Positions 8,046 through 17,139 of a stretch of 64,000 bases of DNA are shown here, piece by piece. A program made the position numbers and the translations under genes. The stretch's first letter is position 1; every line of letters starts with the position of its first letter. Origin of the DNA: Spirochaetota bacterium (GTDB lineage Bacteria; Spirochaetota; Brachyspiria; Brachyspirales; JACRPF01); assembly GCA_016214035.1 (NCBI GenBank), contig JACRPF010000006.1, forward strand, positions 124,001 through 188,000, read 5' to 3'. The notes below the pieces were generated by a model. The model did no database searches, had not been told where the DNA came from, and saw only the letters and a program-made list of their open reading frames with translations.

Positions 8046-10385
8046 CTACTCCGCAATGAAACGGGTAATCGAATAGCCTTTCAGTTCATACCGAAATGAT
8101 GAACCTGTCAATGAGACACGGGCCGCCGACGGTATCGATGAAAGATCGTCGACCGATTGCATTTCCGACGATGACATTTCTTTGCCGTTCAGGATGACAT
8201 CTTCATCGGTAAGTTTTCCGTTCGCGGGATACACTTCGTCAATGACAGCGGACTTTGCCGTAATTCCTTTCAACGCAAGCGTAACGGACCGTTTTTCCGG
8301 CCGTTTGCTCACGGCGATAATCTGCACACCGCCGGCTTTGCGTTTCATCGCATACACTGCAATGTCATTGGTAACGTCACCGTCGCAGGTTACTGACAGA
8401 AGATGATCAGCGGCACCGGTCCAGAGATAGAACGCGTAATACGACGGCCAGCGGAACGCCGCGGGACGCTTCCATGCATTTGACTCAACCGCACGCACGA
8501 GCGTTGCCCAGCTGCCGTCATTACCGTGCTTCGTGTCGTAGGGTCCGTAGAAACACTGCCCGCGTACTCCCATCGTCAGGAACATGCCGATGGAATCCGC
8601 CGTCGCAAGTGACGCCATCATCTGTATCGAACCTGTTTTTATCGGCTCATAGGGATGCCATTCCGAGTTGATGAGCGGCAGATCCACCGAACGTTCGGCC
8701 ATGTGCTTTTTAATCGCGTCGATGATGCTGCGCCCTTCCATCTGAGGCTGAGCAACTATGCCTTCGGGCGTAAGCGAACCGCTGTGCGCATACCCGTGAT
8801 AGCTAACAAAATCCATTTTGCCCTTTGCGCCGGTGAGCAGCACCTCGTTCCAGTCAACATACCAGCGCGCTTTGCTTTCAGGCGCGAGCATCGGCGCGAT
8901 ACGTATCGACGGATCGATTGATTTCATCGCTTCATAGTATGCAAGATACCCGTCAAAATGCTCGCCATCGATGTCCCGACCGTTGAGATAGTAGCGCGCA
9001 CGTACCGTATTATTACGTGACGCATCGTAATTGTCATAGTTGCTTATCGTCATCCAATTGCCTTTCGGTATGGAATCCGCTACCGGATAATAGAACTCAT
9101 TGCCCAGTTCCCAGTACCGCACCTGATACGGCTTCGGATGCGCCGCGTGCCGGTCATCGCCCTTCGCGCGTATCGATGCCCAGTATCCCGCTGTCTTCCA
9201 GTCCTCGCCCCATTTGTCGACGCCGATGACGCGCGTATCCGACGGGTCGGCATTGCAGAACGCCACCGCGGCCATAGCGGTTTCTTTTGTCTGCATGGGA
9301 AAGCCGGGTGTTACGACGAGGCTTTTACACCCGAACTGTTCGGTGATGTCGAGCATCTGCCAGAAATCAGTTGCGCGATATCGGTACGGTGCTGTTTCAG
9401 CCGCACCTCGTTCAGCATCGTTCGCCTGAATACCGCCCCACCACGTACGGTTCCCGAATTCCACAGCGCGTCCGTCGGATAATGTTTTCTTTTCTTTGAG
9501 CTTGCTGACGACAAAATGCCGTATGAGCGCTCCGCCGTATAATCCATGCGAGGAAAATCTGCGGGCGGCGAATACATTTCGTTCTTCGGGAAGCATATTA
9601 TCGGTGATGTGCGCGCCAAGATAACTCGGCGTGATCTTTTCACCGGGAATTCCGCAGTCCACGGCTATTTCACCGCTGAATGCCGGCCGCACCGCCGCCG
9701 CCGGCCTGATGAACGCTTCATCCGCCGCAGTTTCTATCCGCACATTATCAATGTAGGTGACATTACTCACTTTTCCTTCCGCATACATCGCTATCGAATC
9801 GATGACATCGCCGGAGGTACCGGACCACACCGGACGGTCGTAATACTGTCTGCCGTCAGCTATGATCGAAATATTTGTTATTTTTGAACTGCCGAATGCG
9901 GGCACCAGTATTTCTATGTGATGCCATTTCCCTTTGCTGATCTGCGTTTCACCAGCTATCTGCGAACCGAATTCTTTTCCGCTCGATGCCGTGTATATCC
10001 GTGTGTCGGTTATACGTACGCGCGCACGGCGCTGCTCGCCTTTCGCCTGCATGATATCGATGGTGAAGTTCTCGCCGGATCCGGAATCGAATCTGAAGTC
10101 GAACGCCAGTCGGATATGTTCACCGGGTCGCGCGGGCAGTGTGAATCCGAATTTCGGCTGCCATCCGTCCTTGGTATCGGGGGCATCCGTTACTTTTAAA
10201 GCATTCGGCGAAGATACATAGAGCTCGGCATCGACCATGATTGATGCTGAACCGGATACGCTTCCCGGCCATACTTTTCCGGCAGCATAACCGTCGAAGT
10301 TCTCTTCCAGCAGCACATTTCCGCTCTTTGGCATTGCGGAGGCAATGATGATGAGCGCATATACGCATATGATTCTAAAGAACAT
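8046..10385 (-). CDS. Secreted GH51-like glycosidase (alpha-L-arabinofuranosidase-like) with N-terminal sugar-binding domain
   Basis: The 779-residue protein has a short signal peptide (residues 1-17). A jelly-roll module at about 25-215 (LLEENFDGYAAGKVWP ... YIDNVRIE) is followed by a TIM barrel at about 240-640. The barrel has acid/base candidate Glu430 (YWELGNEFYY) and nucleophile candidate Glu575 (LINSEWHPY). A C-terminal beta domain ends the protein. The GNE and SEW context fits GH51/GH39-type retaining enzymes. Its promoter carries the LacI operator at 10396-10411 and it diverges from lacI, so it is very likely induced by a sugar that releases that repressor. Confidence 0.72.
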   Translation of the reverse strand: MFFRIICVYALIIIASAMPKSGNVLLEENFDGYAAGKVWPGSVSGSASIMVDAELYVSSPNALKVTDAPDTKDGWQPKFGFTLPARPGEHIRLAFDFRFDSGSGENFTIDIMQAKGEQRRARVRITDTRIYTASSGKEFGSQIAGETQISKGKWHHIEILVPAFGSSKITNISIIADGRQYYDRPVWSGTSGDVIDSIAMYAEGKVSNVTYIDNVRIETAADEAFIRPAAAVRPAFSGEIAVDCGIPGEKITPSYLGAHITDNMLPEERNVFAARRFSSHGLYGGALIRHFVVSKLKEKKTLSDGRAVEFGNRTWWGGIQANDAERGAAETAPYRYRATDFWQMLDITEQFGCKSLVVTPGFPMQTKETAMAAVAFCNADPSDTRVIGVDKWGEDWKTAGYWASIRAKGDDRHAAHPKPYQVRYWELGNEFYYPVADSIPKGNWMTISNYDNYDASRNNTVRARYYLNGRDIDGEHFDGYLAYYEAMKSIDPSIRIAPMLAPESKARWYVDWNEVLLTGAKGKMDFVSYHGYAHSGSLTPEGIVAQPQMEGRSIIDAIKKHMAERSVDLPLINSEWHPYEPIKTGSIQMMASLATADSIGMFLTMGVRGQCFYGPYDTKHGNDGSWATLVRAVESNAWKRPAAFRWPSYYAFYLWTGAADHLLSVTCDGDVTNDIAVYAMKRKAGGVQIIAVSKRPEKRSVTLALKGITAKSAVIDEVYPANGKLTDEDVILNGKEMSSSEMQSVDDLSSIPSAARVSLTGSSFRYELKGYSITRFIAE

Positions 10386-10395
10386 GACTTACTCC

Positions 10396-10439
10396 ATATT
10401 AACGTTAATATAATATATGCACAAATCGACAAATGTCAA
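10396..10439 (-). promoter_or_regulatory. Promoter with LacI operator ATATTAACGTTAATAT
   Basis: Minus strand: TTGACA (10439-10434), 16 bases, TATATT (10417-10412), then the perfect 16-base palindrome ATATTAACGTTAATAT (10396-10411) covering the expected +1. This is a classic repressor roadblock position for the GH gene starting at 10385. Confidence 0.8.
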
Positions 10440-10440
10440 G

Positions 10441-10478
10441 TTGACAATGCCATATTATACAGTATATTAGCGTTAACA
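10441..10478 (+). promoter_or_regulatory. lacI promoter with imperfect copy of the same operator
   Basis: TTGACA (10441-10446), 16 bases and TATATT (10463-10468) precede the ATG at 10480. TTAGCGTTAA (10467-10476) differs by one base from the TTAACGTTAA operator core and overlaps the -10, which suggests weaker negative autoregulation. The -35 lies one base from the -35 of the divergent GH promoter. The ATG follows the -10 by 11 bases with no SD. Confidence 0.68.
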
Positions 10479-10479
10479 A

Positions 10480-11508
10480 ATGAATATACGGCTCAAAGAT
10501 ATCGCGGCAAAATGCGGTGTTTCAATCAATACCGTTTCCCACATTCTGAACCGCAACCGGGGCGATCTGTACGATCCGAAGCTGGTGGCAAAAGTAAAAC
10601 GCATCGCCGGATCGATGGATTACAAACCGAGCCGGGCGGCGCAGTCGCTCGTGCTCAAACGCTCGCGCATCGTGGGCTTCATCGTTATGAGCGAGCCGGC
10701 AGACGGTCAGGTGCAGCATTACAATGAATACCCCTTCCTCCTCGGCATGAGCCATGAACTGTATCATCACAACTATCACACCATGCTGGTGGAAGTGAAT
10801 GAACTCGGATACGAAACTGAACTGCCGCCCATACTGCGCGACCGCATATTCGATGGACTGGTGGTACACGCGGGATTCTCGAAGCGGCTTCAGGCACAAC
10901 TGGAAAAGATCGATGTACCGATCATATTCTGGGACTGCGGTATCTTCGGAAAGCATGACTCTATCGACCGCGGCGAGTATGAAACCGCCGCACTCGTCAT
11001 CCGTGAACTGATGGCGCTCGGGCATACGCGCATCACATTTCACGCCGGAAGCGACACCGCCTGGAACCGGTACACCACGAAAGGAGATGCGCACTTCAGT
11101 TATTCGGCCCGGTATGAAGCGTATCGCGATACAATTTCGAAATCCGGCACACCGCATGTCATATCCGGATATGACGCCGCGATGATCGCCGGTGAATTGA
11201 TAAAGAACGGCAGCACCGCGGTGGTGACCCTCGGAGAATCGATACTTCCGCGTATCATCCTCGCGGCGGGCATGAACGGATGGACTATCCCGCGCGATTT
11301 TTCCATAGCGACATTCGACCACAGTGAACGGATCAGCGCCGGCGCTGCGCTCATGGTCGGCGGCGCTCCGTACGACCGCTATGCCGCCGGCATTCACGCG
11401 GGAACAATGATACTGTCGAAAATCACTTCAGACGGCAGTCCTATCCCGAGCGTCGTCATACCCGGAGCATTCGACACCGGAGAAACAATCGCCGCACCGC
11501 GATCGTAG
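10480..11508 (+). CDS. LacI-family transcriptional repressor
   Basis: The 342-residue protein has an N-terminal HTH (IRLKDIAAKCGVSINTVSHILN, about 3-24) and a hinge segment with YKPSRAAQSLV near 49-59. A periplasmic-binding-type sensor follows. RLKDIAAKCGVS and the hinge are textbook LacI-family. It lies between two large secreted GH genes on the minus strand, both with a TTAACGTTAA-centred operator at their promoters, and has a degenerate copy in its own promoter. It should therefore be the local repressor, responding to a sugar released by these enzymes. Confidence 0.93.
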   Translation: MNIRLKDIAAKCGVSINTVSHILNRNRGDLYDPKLVAKVKRIAGSMDYKPSRAAQSLVLKRSRIVGFIVMSEPADGQVQHYNEYPFLLGMSHELYHHNYHTMLVEVNELGYETELPPILRDRIFDGLVVHAGFSKRLQAQLEKIDVPIIFWDCGIFGKHDSIDRGEYETAALVIRELMALGHTRITFHAGSDTAWNRYTTKGDAHFSYSARYEAYRDTISKSGTPHVISGYDAAMIAGELIKNGSTAVVTLGESILPRIILAAGMNGWTIPRDFSIATFDHSERISAGAALMVGGAPYDRYAAGIHAGTMILSKITSDGSPIPSVVIPGAFDTGETIAAPRS

Positions 11509-11538
11509 TGCCGAACGTCTTGATAGTACCGGCTCCTG

Positions 11539-14500
11539 TCACTTGATTTCGGCACTGAACGATATAACTCCCTGCATTTCCTTGACCGTAACAAGCATCG
11601 TCAATCCCGTCTTTGCATCCTTCACTTCCCAATCCACGGAGCTGGCGGTTGCGGCCGTGGTCACGTTCACTTCTTTCACCGGAGCGACACCGATATTTTT
11701 CCTGCAGTGTGTGACCAGCTCTGAATATACCGGCGGTTTTACAAATTCGACATCTATCCTCGTCAGCGAGTCATTATTGAATATAAGCGAGACGTTAGCT
11801 GTAGTATCTTTCAGTATCACAAGCTCGTTGACCGTGATAGATTTTGTCTGAGCGGCAGCATCACCGATGAATTTTGATATACCGCCGAATGGTATGCTAC
11901 CGTCGCGTATAAGCTGATGCGCCCAGCGGTAATCGGCATTCCAGTCCATCCCCGGTATAATATTCCAGAATGGAACATTTACCCGTTTGGGAGAACCGCT
12001 GGTGCCTGCCGACACGCTGCGCGTAACCTCGATCACTTTCTCCGGCGCCGCGGCACCCCATGAAACTATTCTCAGTGTCGACGCAAAAAGCGCCTGTCCC
12101 GTGCTTTTATCAATAATATTCTTACCGTTCAGTTCTGCGGATTCCACACGTCGCAGCGCATAATCATATCCGCTGAGCGTTGCCGTAAACGACTTCGGGA
12201 ACGAGAGAAGATACGGCACCGGCGTCAGTATCGCCGGAGGCAGTCCGGTATTACCGGTACGCTTTGCTGTTTCCGCCGGATGAATGAACGGCCCGCCGTC
12301 CGGTACGTTATTCATATCAATTGAGAACCCGAGATTCTGCGAATCGAACACGGCGCTGGTCAATATCTTTGTATTTTTATCCGCAGATAGAAGCGGTGTT
12401 CCATTCTCCGTAGTCATACCGAACGCAACGAACGGCGCATCCACACCGGAAAGGGTTATGCCGTCGCGGAAACGGTATGTTCCCGGCACACCGACATACG
12501 CCTTCGCTGACGGAGTATCCACAATGACGCGCCCGTTCTCCCAGTCCCAGACAACCTCGCCGTTGTTCCAGGAAACGGGTCCGCTCACCGCATTGGTTGA
12601 CCAATCACCTCCGATAGCCAATGCATCCTGCTGCTTCGGCTGAAACGATATCCGTGCGCCGCGGGTAAAAGCGGTTGCCGCCGTCAGTTCGCCGATGCCG
12701 CGCATATAGTCATATGAATCATATCCCGACGGGCCGATGCGGTATTCCGTGGGCGATGGCGCCGGATGTATCGCACCCGAAAGAAAAATACGTCCCGCTA
12801 TGGCGAATGCCGAATACTTTGCCGGGTCGACACCGTCACCAAACGACGCATCCGGAGCGCCCTGCGGGAAATTCGGATCCGGCGTCCACTGCTTTGATGA
12901 TATATACTCTTCATGCGACTGCACGTCATCGCCCGTCTTAAGCCCATGGCTGCGCGGCTCATTGAAATAATGAAAAAATGCACCGTCCCAATCCTGCCAC
13001 GCGGCGAACAGCGCCATCTTGTACGCCCATTCGGCACGATACGGATTCGGCCGCCCCGCATTGAATTCATAGATAACCGTCGCCTTGTCCTTCACCGTCA
13101 GATGATCGACCGTATAGAAGGCCGGCGGCTTGGTAAGCGAGGATGACAGCGTGAACATATAGATGCCGAACGACACCGCATCGGACGCCGCGGCGTTGGC
13201 ATACATCCAGGGTATATTCTTCATAAACTGCGTGTCCGATATTATCGGCGCGACATTTACACCGATGCCTTTCGGCGCCTGCGCCCGGCACATGGCGATA
13301 AATTCTGTATTATACGATACTACAAGCGAGACCATGAATTCAACGAGGTCCGCACCGCGCTGTTTCGGATACTTCCCCGCTTCGGATGCCGCCGGCGCGA
13401 GCGCATACGAAGACGACGCGAGCGATTCACCCGGCATAATTGTTCCCCATGCACGGACGACACCGGCGTCATCGGTATATTTCGTTATAAGCCATGTACA
13501 CCATCGCTTCATGAGTTTGGCCTTGAAATACGCCGGCAGTTTTTCAATGCGGTTCCCCACGAGCATCCACTGCAGAAAGCCGTTCTCATTGTTCACTTCG
13601 TACATGCATATCGCTTCTTCTTCGGCATACCGCTTTCCCGTGTACGGATTCACATGATTGAGCACAAGCTGCGCATGGGTGAAAAAGTAACGCTTCATCC
13701 TTTCATCAAAGAAACTGTAATGCCTGTTGTCAAGCCCCGCCTTTTTCGACTCGGCAAGCGCCGCCTTCCACTCATCCCATTCACCTTCACTGCCGCGGAG
13801 AAATGAGTCGTCGGAAAAGATCGTATCGGGAAAACGCGGACCATGAAGACCGGGGAACATTACGAAAAGACCGAGCCGTTTGCATTCCGCAAAGAACCGG
13901 TCGTACCGGTCTACGGCGGTGCCGGTACCCTCGCCCGATGCCGAGACGGCGGGAGTCTTTATCGACGCATCATCATACCAGCCCGTCTCGCGCGGCCCCC
14001 AGATGCGCACCGCGTTGAAACCAAGCCGCTTGATGCGCTCCGCGGTAAAAAGGTTCTCGCTGTCATGCCGGCATACACCCCAGAGCCGCAGACGCTTATC
14101 GCCGTACATTATCTTTCCGTTCACCGTACGCGTATATAGTCCTGCAGTCGGAATGACAGGATTTGAAAACAGCTGCACACTTTCTCGCGATCGGAATGAC
14201 AGCAGGAAATGAGATAATTTCTTTTCACGGTCATATGAAAAGGCCGTCGTCATGATACGAATCTTCGGCGATGCGCCGTTTACTTTCAATCTGATTATGA
14301 AGCCGTTGTTTGCCCATGACCCGTCATACCATCGCAGCGCCGCCTTGGTGATATTGATTATATTATCGCCTTTCGTCAGTTCGCGTGCCTGAATGGCAGC
14401 AAACGGCTCGGATTCGGCAACAGCATCTGCATCGAGCGGCTTTATGAGACGATACAATCCTAATTCAGCATCACCGCCGGATTCATATGCGGCAATCCTG

Positions 14501-15318
14501 ATGTTGAACCTGCACGAAGTCAAATCATCCCGTTCGAGGACAAGCGCTTTAAGAACCGTATCGTTCAGCACACAGGCATAGGAAGTGTCGGCATCAAGCA
14601 GTACCGATTCGGCTTTTTTATTTTTTGCCACCGCTGCGGAATTCGTTTCCGTGCTGATATTCATCTGAACACATTCTCCGTTGATGAACACAGCAAAACC
14701 GTTGTTCCGCCATTCACCGGACGCCCACTTCCTCAACGCATCAGCAAAACCCGGGGCAGCCGTCGGCGACTTTACACCCGTTTCAGCGGTGTACGTTGCG
14801 AACGGTGCAACGTCATAATCAACGCCTCCTTTCAGGCCGGTCCATGGTTTCCCGTCGCTTGACGGCCTGTTCCATGTTGCAGCAGCATCCCATGGCGTAA
14901 GCATGCGGTGGAATGAAAGTGTGTACCCTCCCGACTTTTCCAGGAAATGCGGCCGGAACGTGAAATATGCGGCCTGCATGTCGGCAGGAATAGCGTGTTC
15001 GTCGATCCTCACAAGACTAATGTATGCCTTTCCGTTACGCAGCACAAGCTGCGTACTGTTCGCGGCCGTATCGTCTTTTTTACCGGCATTGATAAAGGCA
15101 TAAAGCTCCGGTTTGATATATGAATATCCGCCGCTTGTCTGCGCGGTAATTCCGAAACCGTAATACACAGCCCCCGGTGCTTCTGCTTTTTTTGAAAATG
15201 TCATATCTTTAACGGCATATAACTTCATGGTCATATCCTTGGCATTCTCAATGGCAAACGTGATATTGACCAAAGCGGCACCGATGCAGAAAAATCGCAG
15301 CAGACGTAGATAGAGCAT
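11539..15318 (-). CDS. Very large secreted GH5-like hydrolase with DNRLRE-type N-terminal modules
   Basis: The 1259-residue protein has a signal peptide (about 1-22). Two beta domains follow: the first ends in WDAAATWNRPS ... GGVDYD (about 140-170), the DNRLRE signature, and the second ends near 350. A GH5-like barrel starts at about 402 (IMYGDKRLRLWGV). NHVNPYTGK is at 554-561, the acid/base candidate Glu578 is in YEVNNENG, and the nucleophile candidate Glu751 is in IYEFNAG. About 450 residues of beta-rich C-terminus follow. It shares the barrel layout with the 1092-residue protein at 36.5-39.8 kb. A consensus promoter and LacI operator lie upstream, so it belongs to the same regulon as the 8046-10385 gene. 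Confidence 0.75.
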   Translation of the reverse strand: MLYLRLLRFFCIGAALVNITFAIENAKDMTMKLYAVKDMTFSKKAEAPGAVYYGFGITAQTSGGYSYIKPELYAFINAGKKDDTAANSTQLVLRNGKAYISLVRIDEHAIPADMQAAYFTFRPHFLEKSGGYTLSFHRMLTPWDAAATWNRPSSDGKPWTGLKGGVDYDVAPFATYTAETGVKSPTAAPGFADALRKWASGEWRNNGFAVFINGECVQMNISTETNSAAVAKNKKAESVLLDADTSYACVLNDTVLKALVLERDDLTSCRFNIRIAAYESGGDAELGLYRLIKPLDADAVAESEPFAAIQARELTKGDNIINITKAALRWYDGSWANNGFIIRLKVNGASPKIRIMTTAFSYDREKKLSHFLLSFRSRESVQLFSNPVIPTAGLYTRTVNGKIMYGDKRLRLWGVCRHDSENLFTAERIKRLGFNAVRIWGPRETGWYDDASIKTPAVSASGEGTGTAVDRYDRFFAECKRLGLFVMFPGLHGPRFPDTIFSDDSFLRGSEGEWDEWKAALAESKKAGLDNRHYSFFDERMKRYFFTHAQLVLNHVNPYTGKRYAEEEAICMYEVNNENGFLQWMLVGNRIEKLPAYFKAKLMKRWCTWLITKYTDDAGVVRAWGTIMPGESLASSSYALAPAASEAGKYPKQRGADLVEFMVSLVVSYNTEFIAMCRAQAPKGIGVNVAPIISDTQFMKNIPWMYANAAASDAVSFGIYMFTLSSSLTKPPAFYTVDHLTVKDKATVIYEFNAGRPNPYRAEWAYKMALFAAWQDWDGAFFHYFNEPRSHGLKTGDDVQSHEEYISSKQWTPDPNFPQGAPDASFGDGVDPAKYSAFAIAGRIFLSGAIHPAPSPTEYRIGPSGYDSYDYMRGIGELTAATAFTRGARISFQPKQQDALAIGGDWSTNAVSGPVSWNNGEVVWDWENGRVIVDTPSAKAYVGVPGTYRFRDGITLSGVDAPFVAFGMTTENGTPLLSADKNTKILTSAVFDSQNLGFSIDMNNVPDGGPFIHPAETAKRTGNTGLPPAILTPVPYLLSFPKSFTATLSGYDYALRRVESAELNGKNIIDKSTGQALFASTLRIVSWGAAAPEKVIEVTRSVSAGTSGSPKRVNVPFWNIIPGMDWNADYRWAHQLIRDGSIPFGGISKFIGDAAAQTKSITVNELVILKDTTANVSLIFNNDSLTRIDVEFVKPPVYSELVTHCRKNIGVAPVKEVNVTTAATASSVDWEVKDAKTGLTMLVTVKEMQGVISFSAEIK

Positions 15319-15330
15319 ACGTTATCCTTA

Positions 15331-15376
15331 TATATTAACGTTAATATATTATAATACAATCAATGAAACCTGTCAA
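15331..15376 (-). promoter_or_regulatory. Consensus promoter with 18-base LacI operator
   Basis: Minus strand: TTGACA (15376-15371), 17 bases, TATAAT (15353-15348), a perfect sigma70 consensus. The palindrome TATATTAACGTTAATATA (15331-15348) follows at once. A repressor here would block transcription of the GH starting at 15318. Confidence 0.85.
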
Positions 15377-15426
15377 ATATCAGATAAAGCTGCCCCCATC
15401 AGAATATGAGTAAATATTATCATGAA

Positions 15427-15441
15427 ATATTCCGTTAATAT
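15427..15441 (+). promoter_or_regulatory. Degenerate LacI half-operator upstream of aroQ
   Basis: ATATTCCGTTAATAT resembles the ATATTAACGTTAATAT operator with one base missing and one substitution. It lies 78 bases from the stronger site at 15331-15348, so it may be an auxiliary operator or a chance match. Confidence 0.25.
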
Positions 15442-15482
15442 AGAATAGAATCATACTAAATGACCTATAACCGGTGGAAACC

Positions 15483-15920
15483 ATGAACGTTCTCGTAATT
15501 GAAGGTCCGAATATCAATATGCTCGGCATACGCGAAAAATCAACCTATGGCGCCATGTCCATGGATGAAATCCACACCATGCTTAAGGATCATGCCGGCA
15601 GCACCGGAGTGACGCTTTCGTTCTTCCAATCGAACAGCGAGGGCGATATCATCACCACCATTCAGAAAGCGCACGGCACCGTCGACTATATCATCATCAA
15701 TCCCGCGGCGTACACGCACACGTCGGTGGGCATACGCGACGCGCTCCTTGCGGTGAACATACCGGCGGTAGAAGTTCATCTTTCGAATATATTCAAACGG
15801 GAAACATTCAGGCATCATTCATTTATTTCCGATATCGCCGTGGGCGTGGTCAGCGGGTTCGGATCGGAAGGATATCGCATGGCTCTTGATTTTATCATCG
15901 CGCAAGGCAGGAAAAAATGA
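15483..15920 (+). CDS. aroQ: 3-dehydroquinate dehydratase, type II
   Basis: AroQ dehydrates 3-dehydroquinate to 3-dehydroshikimate in the shikimate pathway. From ATG at 15483 the protein is 145 residues and begins MNVLVIEGPNINMLGIRE, as expected for type II enzymes. An in-frame GTG at 15474 gives a longer form but overlaps the GGTGG SD, so ATG is preferred. The catalytic Tyr (STYGAMSM), the IINPAAYTHTSVGIRDAL block, VEVHLSNIFKRETFRHHS and the C-terminal GFGSEGYRMAL are all present. It opens a five-gene run, overlapping the next gene by four bases. Confidence 0.95.
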   Translation: MNVLVIEGPNINMLGIREKSTYGAMSMDEIHTMLKDHAGSTGVTLSFFQSNSEGDIITTIQKAHGTVDYIIINPAAYTHTSVGIRDALLAVNIPAVEVHLSNIFKRETFRHHSFISDIAVGVVSGFGSEGYRMALDFIIAQGRKK

Positions 15921-17137
15921 GACTTCACACTTGTATCATCATCGCGGCAGCATCGGTATATCTCTCCGGATACACGACCACCGGCGAACTTGTCCGGGCT
16001 CAGGGAAGCCTCGCCGCACGTCTCTTTTCGCAGGAACGATACCGCGAATCGCTTGAAGAATACAGCGCGCTGCAGGGCATTGCTGACAACCCCGCAAAAT
16101 ATGTCGCCATCTTCGGCAAAGCGAACTGCTACTATCTGCTCGGCAACTTCACAAACGCCGAGGCGGATTACTACAAGGTCATTGATAACCCCTACGCGTC
16201 CCCCGGCTATAAAATACGCGCTACGTTCAATCTCGTGCTCGTTTCTCACGCCATAAAAGACGTGCTCACCTGCGAACGCCGCGCCGACAGTTTTATCCGC
16301 ACCTACCCCACGTCGATGTTTGCGCCGTATGCGTCGTTCTATAAAGCGGATGCGTTCTTCAACAGCAGGATATACCGTGACGCAAAGGTCCGTTTCGTCG
16401 ATTTTCTGAAGCTGTATCCGGAATGCGAAAAAACGAACGAAGCCACCTGGAAACTGTCGGTCATCGAAATACTCGAGAAAGAGGAAGAACTGAAGATTCT
16501 CGAACAGGAAATACGCAAGATACAGAAGGAAATCGAAGAGAAGCGCAAAGAGATCGCCGAACGCGAGAAGGCGCTTGCGCTGAAGCAGAAAGAGCTTGAA
16601 GATCTGAAAAAACAGCTCGACGACTTCAAGGCGGAACTCGATGCCCGAAAGAAGGAACTTGATAATTTCAAGAAGGAACTCGACGCATATAAAAAAGAGC
16701 TTGACGACAAAAAAGCCGCCCTTGACACCCGTGAAAAAGAGATTGCCGCCCGTCAGACTGCGCTTGAAGCACGTGAAAAAGAGCTGAAGGCGTATGAACA
16801 GAAACTCACCACACAGGTAGCTGAACTTAAAAAGCTTGAGGACCTACTCTCACAGAAGCAGAAAACGCTGACCGATAAGGAAAGCACGCTCGACAAGGCG
16901 GAAAAGACCATGACCGACCGTGAAAAACGGTTCGAGGACGCGGTAAAGAAATATCAAAGCGAGAACGCCGGCGGCACTGTTGCCGCACCCGCTACCACAA
17001 CACCTGCCGCGACGACGCCAAAGACGACCGCCACGACAACTGTTCCGGCTACAACTACCGCAAAACCGGCGACAAACACAAAGCCCGCGACAACGACACC
17101 CGCCGCCAAGAAAAAAGACGACGACTGGGATTTTTAG
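15917..17137 (+). CDS. Exported TPR and long coiled-coil protein with Thr/Pro/Ala-rich tail
   Basis: The 406-residue protein has a hydrophobic N-terminus ending YLSGY (residues 15-19), a lipobox shape in which the expected Cys is Tyr19. Residues about 30-180 look like TPR repeats (YRESLEEYSALQ, LLGNFTNAEADYYKV, FRIYRDAKVRF-type), similar to BamD or YbgF envelope proteins. About 185-355 is an uninterrupted Lys/Glu coiled coil. About 360-400 is Ala/Thr/Pro-rich, and the protein ends KKKDDDWDF. It is probably periplasmic or envelope-anchored with a structural role. It is coupled to aroQ (four-base overlap) and is followed at once by the LUD gene. Confidence 0.65.
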   Translation: MRLHTCIIIAAASVYLSGYTTTGELVRAQGSLAARLFSQERYRESLEEYSALQGIADNPAKYVAIFGKANCYYLLGNFTNAEADYYKVIDNPYASPGYKIRATFNLVLVSHAIKDVLTCERRADSFIRTYPTSMFAPYASFYKADAFFNSRIYRDAKVRFVDFLKLYPECEKTNEATWKLSVIEILEKEEELKILEQEIRKIQKEIEEKRKEIAEREKALALKQKELEDLKKQLDDFKAELDARKKELDNFKKELDAYKKELDDKKAALDTREKEIAARQTALEAREKELKAYEQKLTTQVAELKKLEDLLSQKQKTLTDKESTLDKAEKTMTDREKRFEDAVKKYQSENAGGTVAAPATTTPAATTPKTTATTTVPATTTAKPATNTKPATTTPAAKKKDDDWDF

Positions 17138-17139
17138 TG

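Noticed and set aside
15474..15482. GTG start for aroQ
   Set aside because: It overlaps the SD and the ATG at 15483 gives the normal type II N-terminus.
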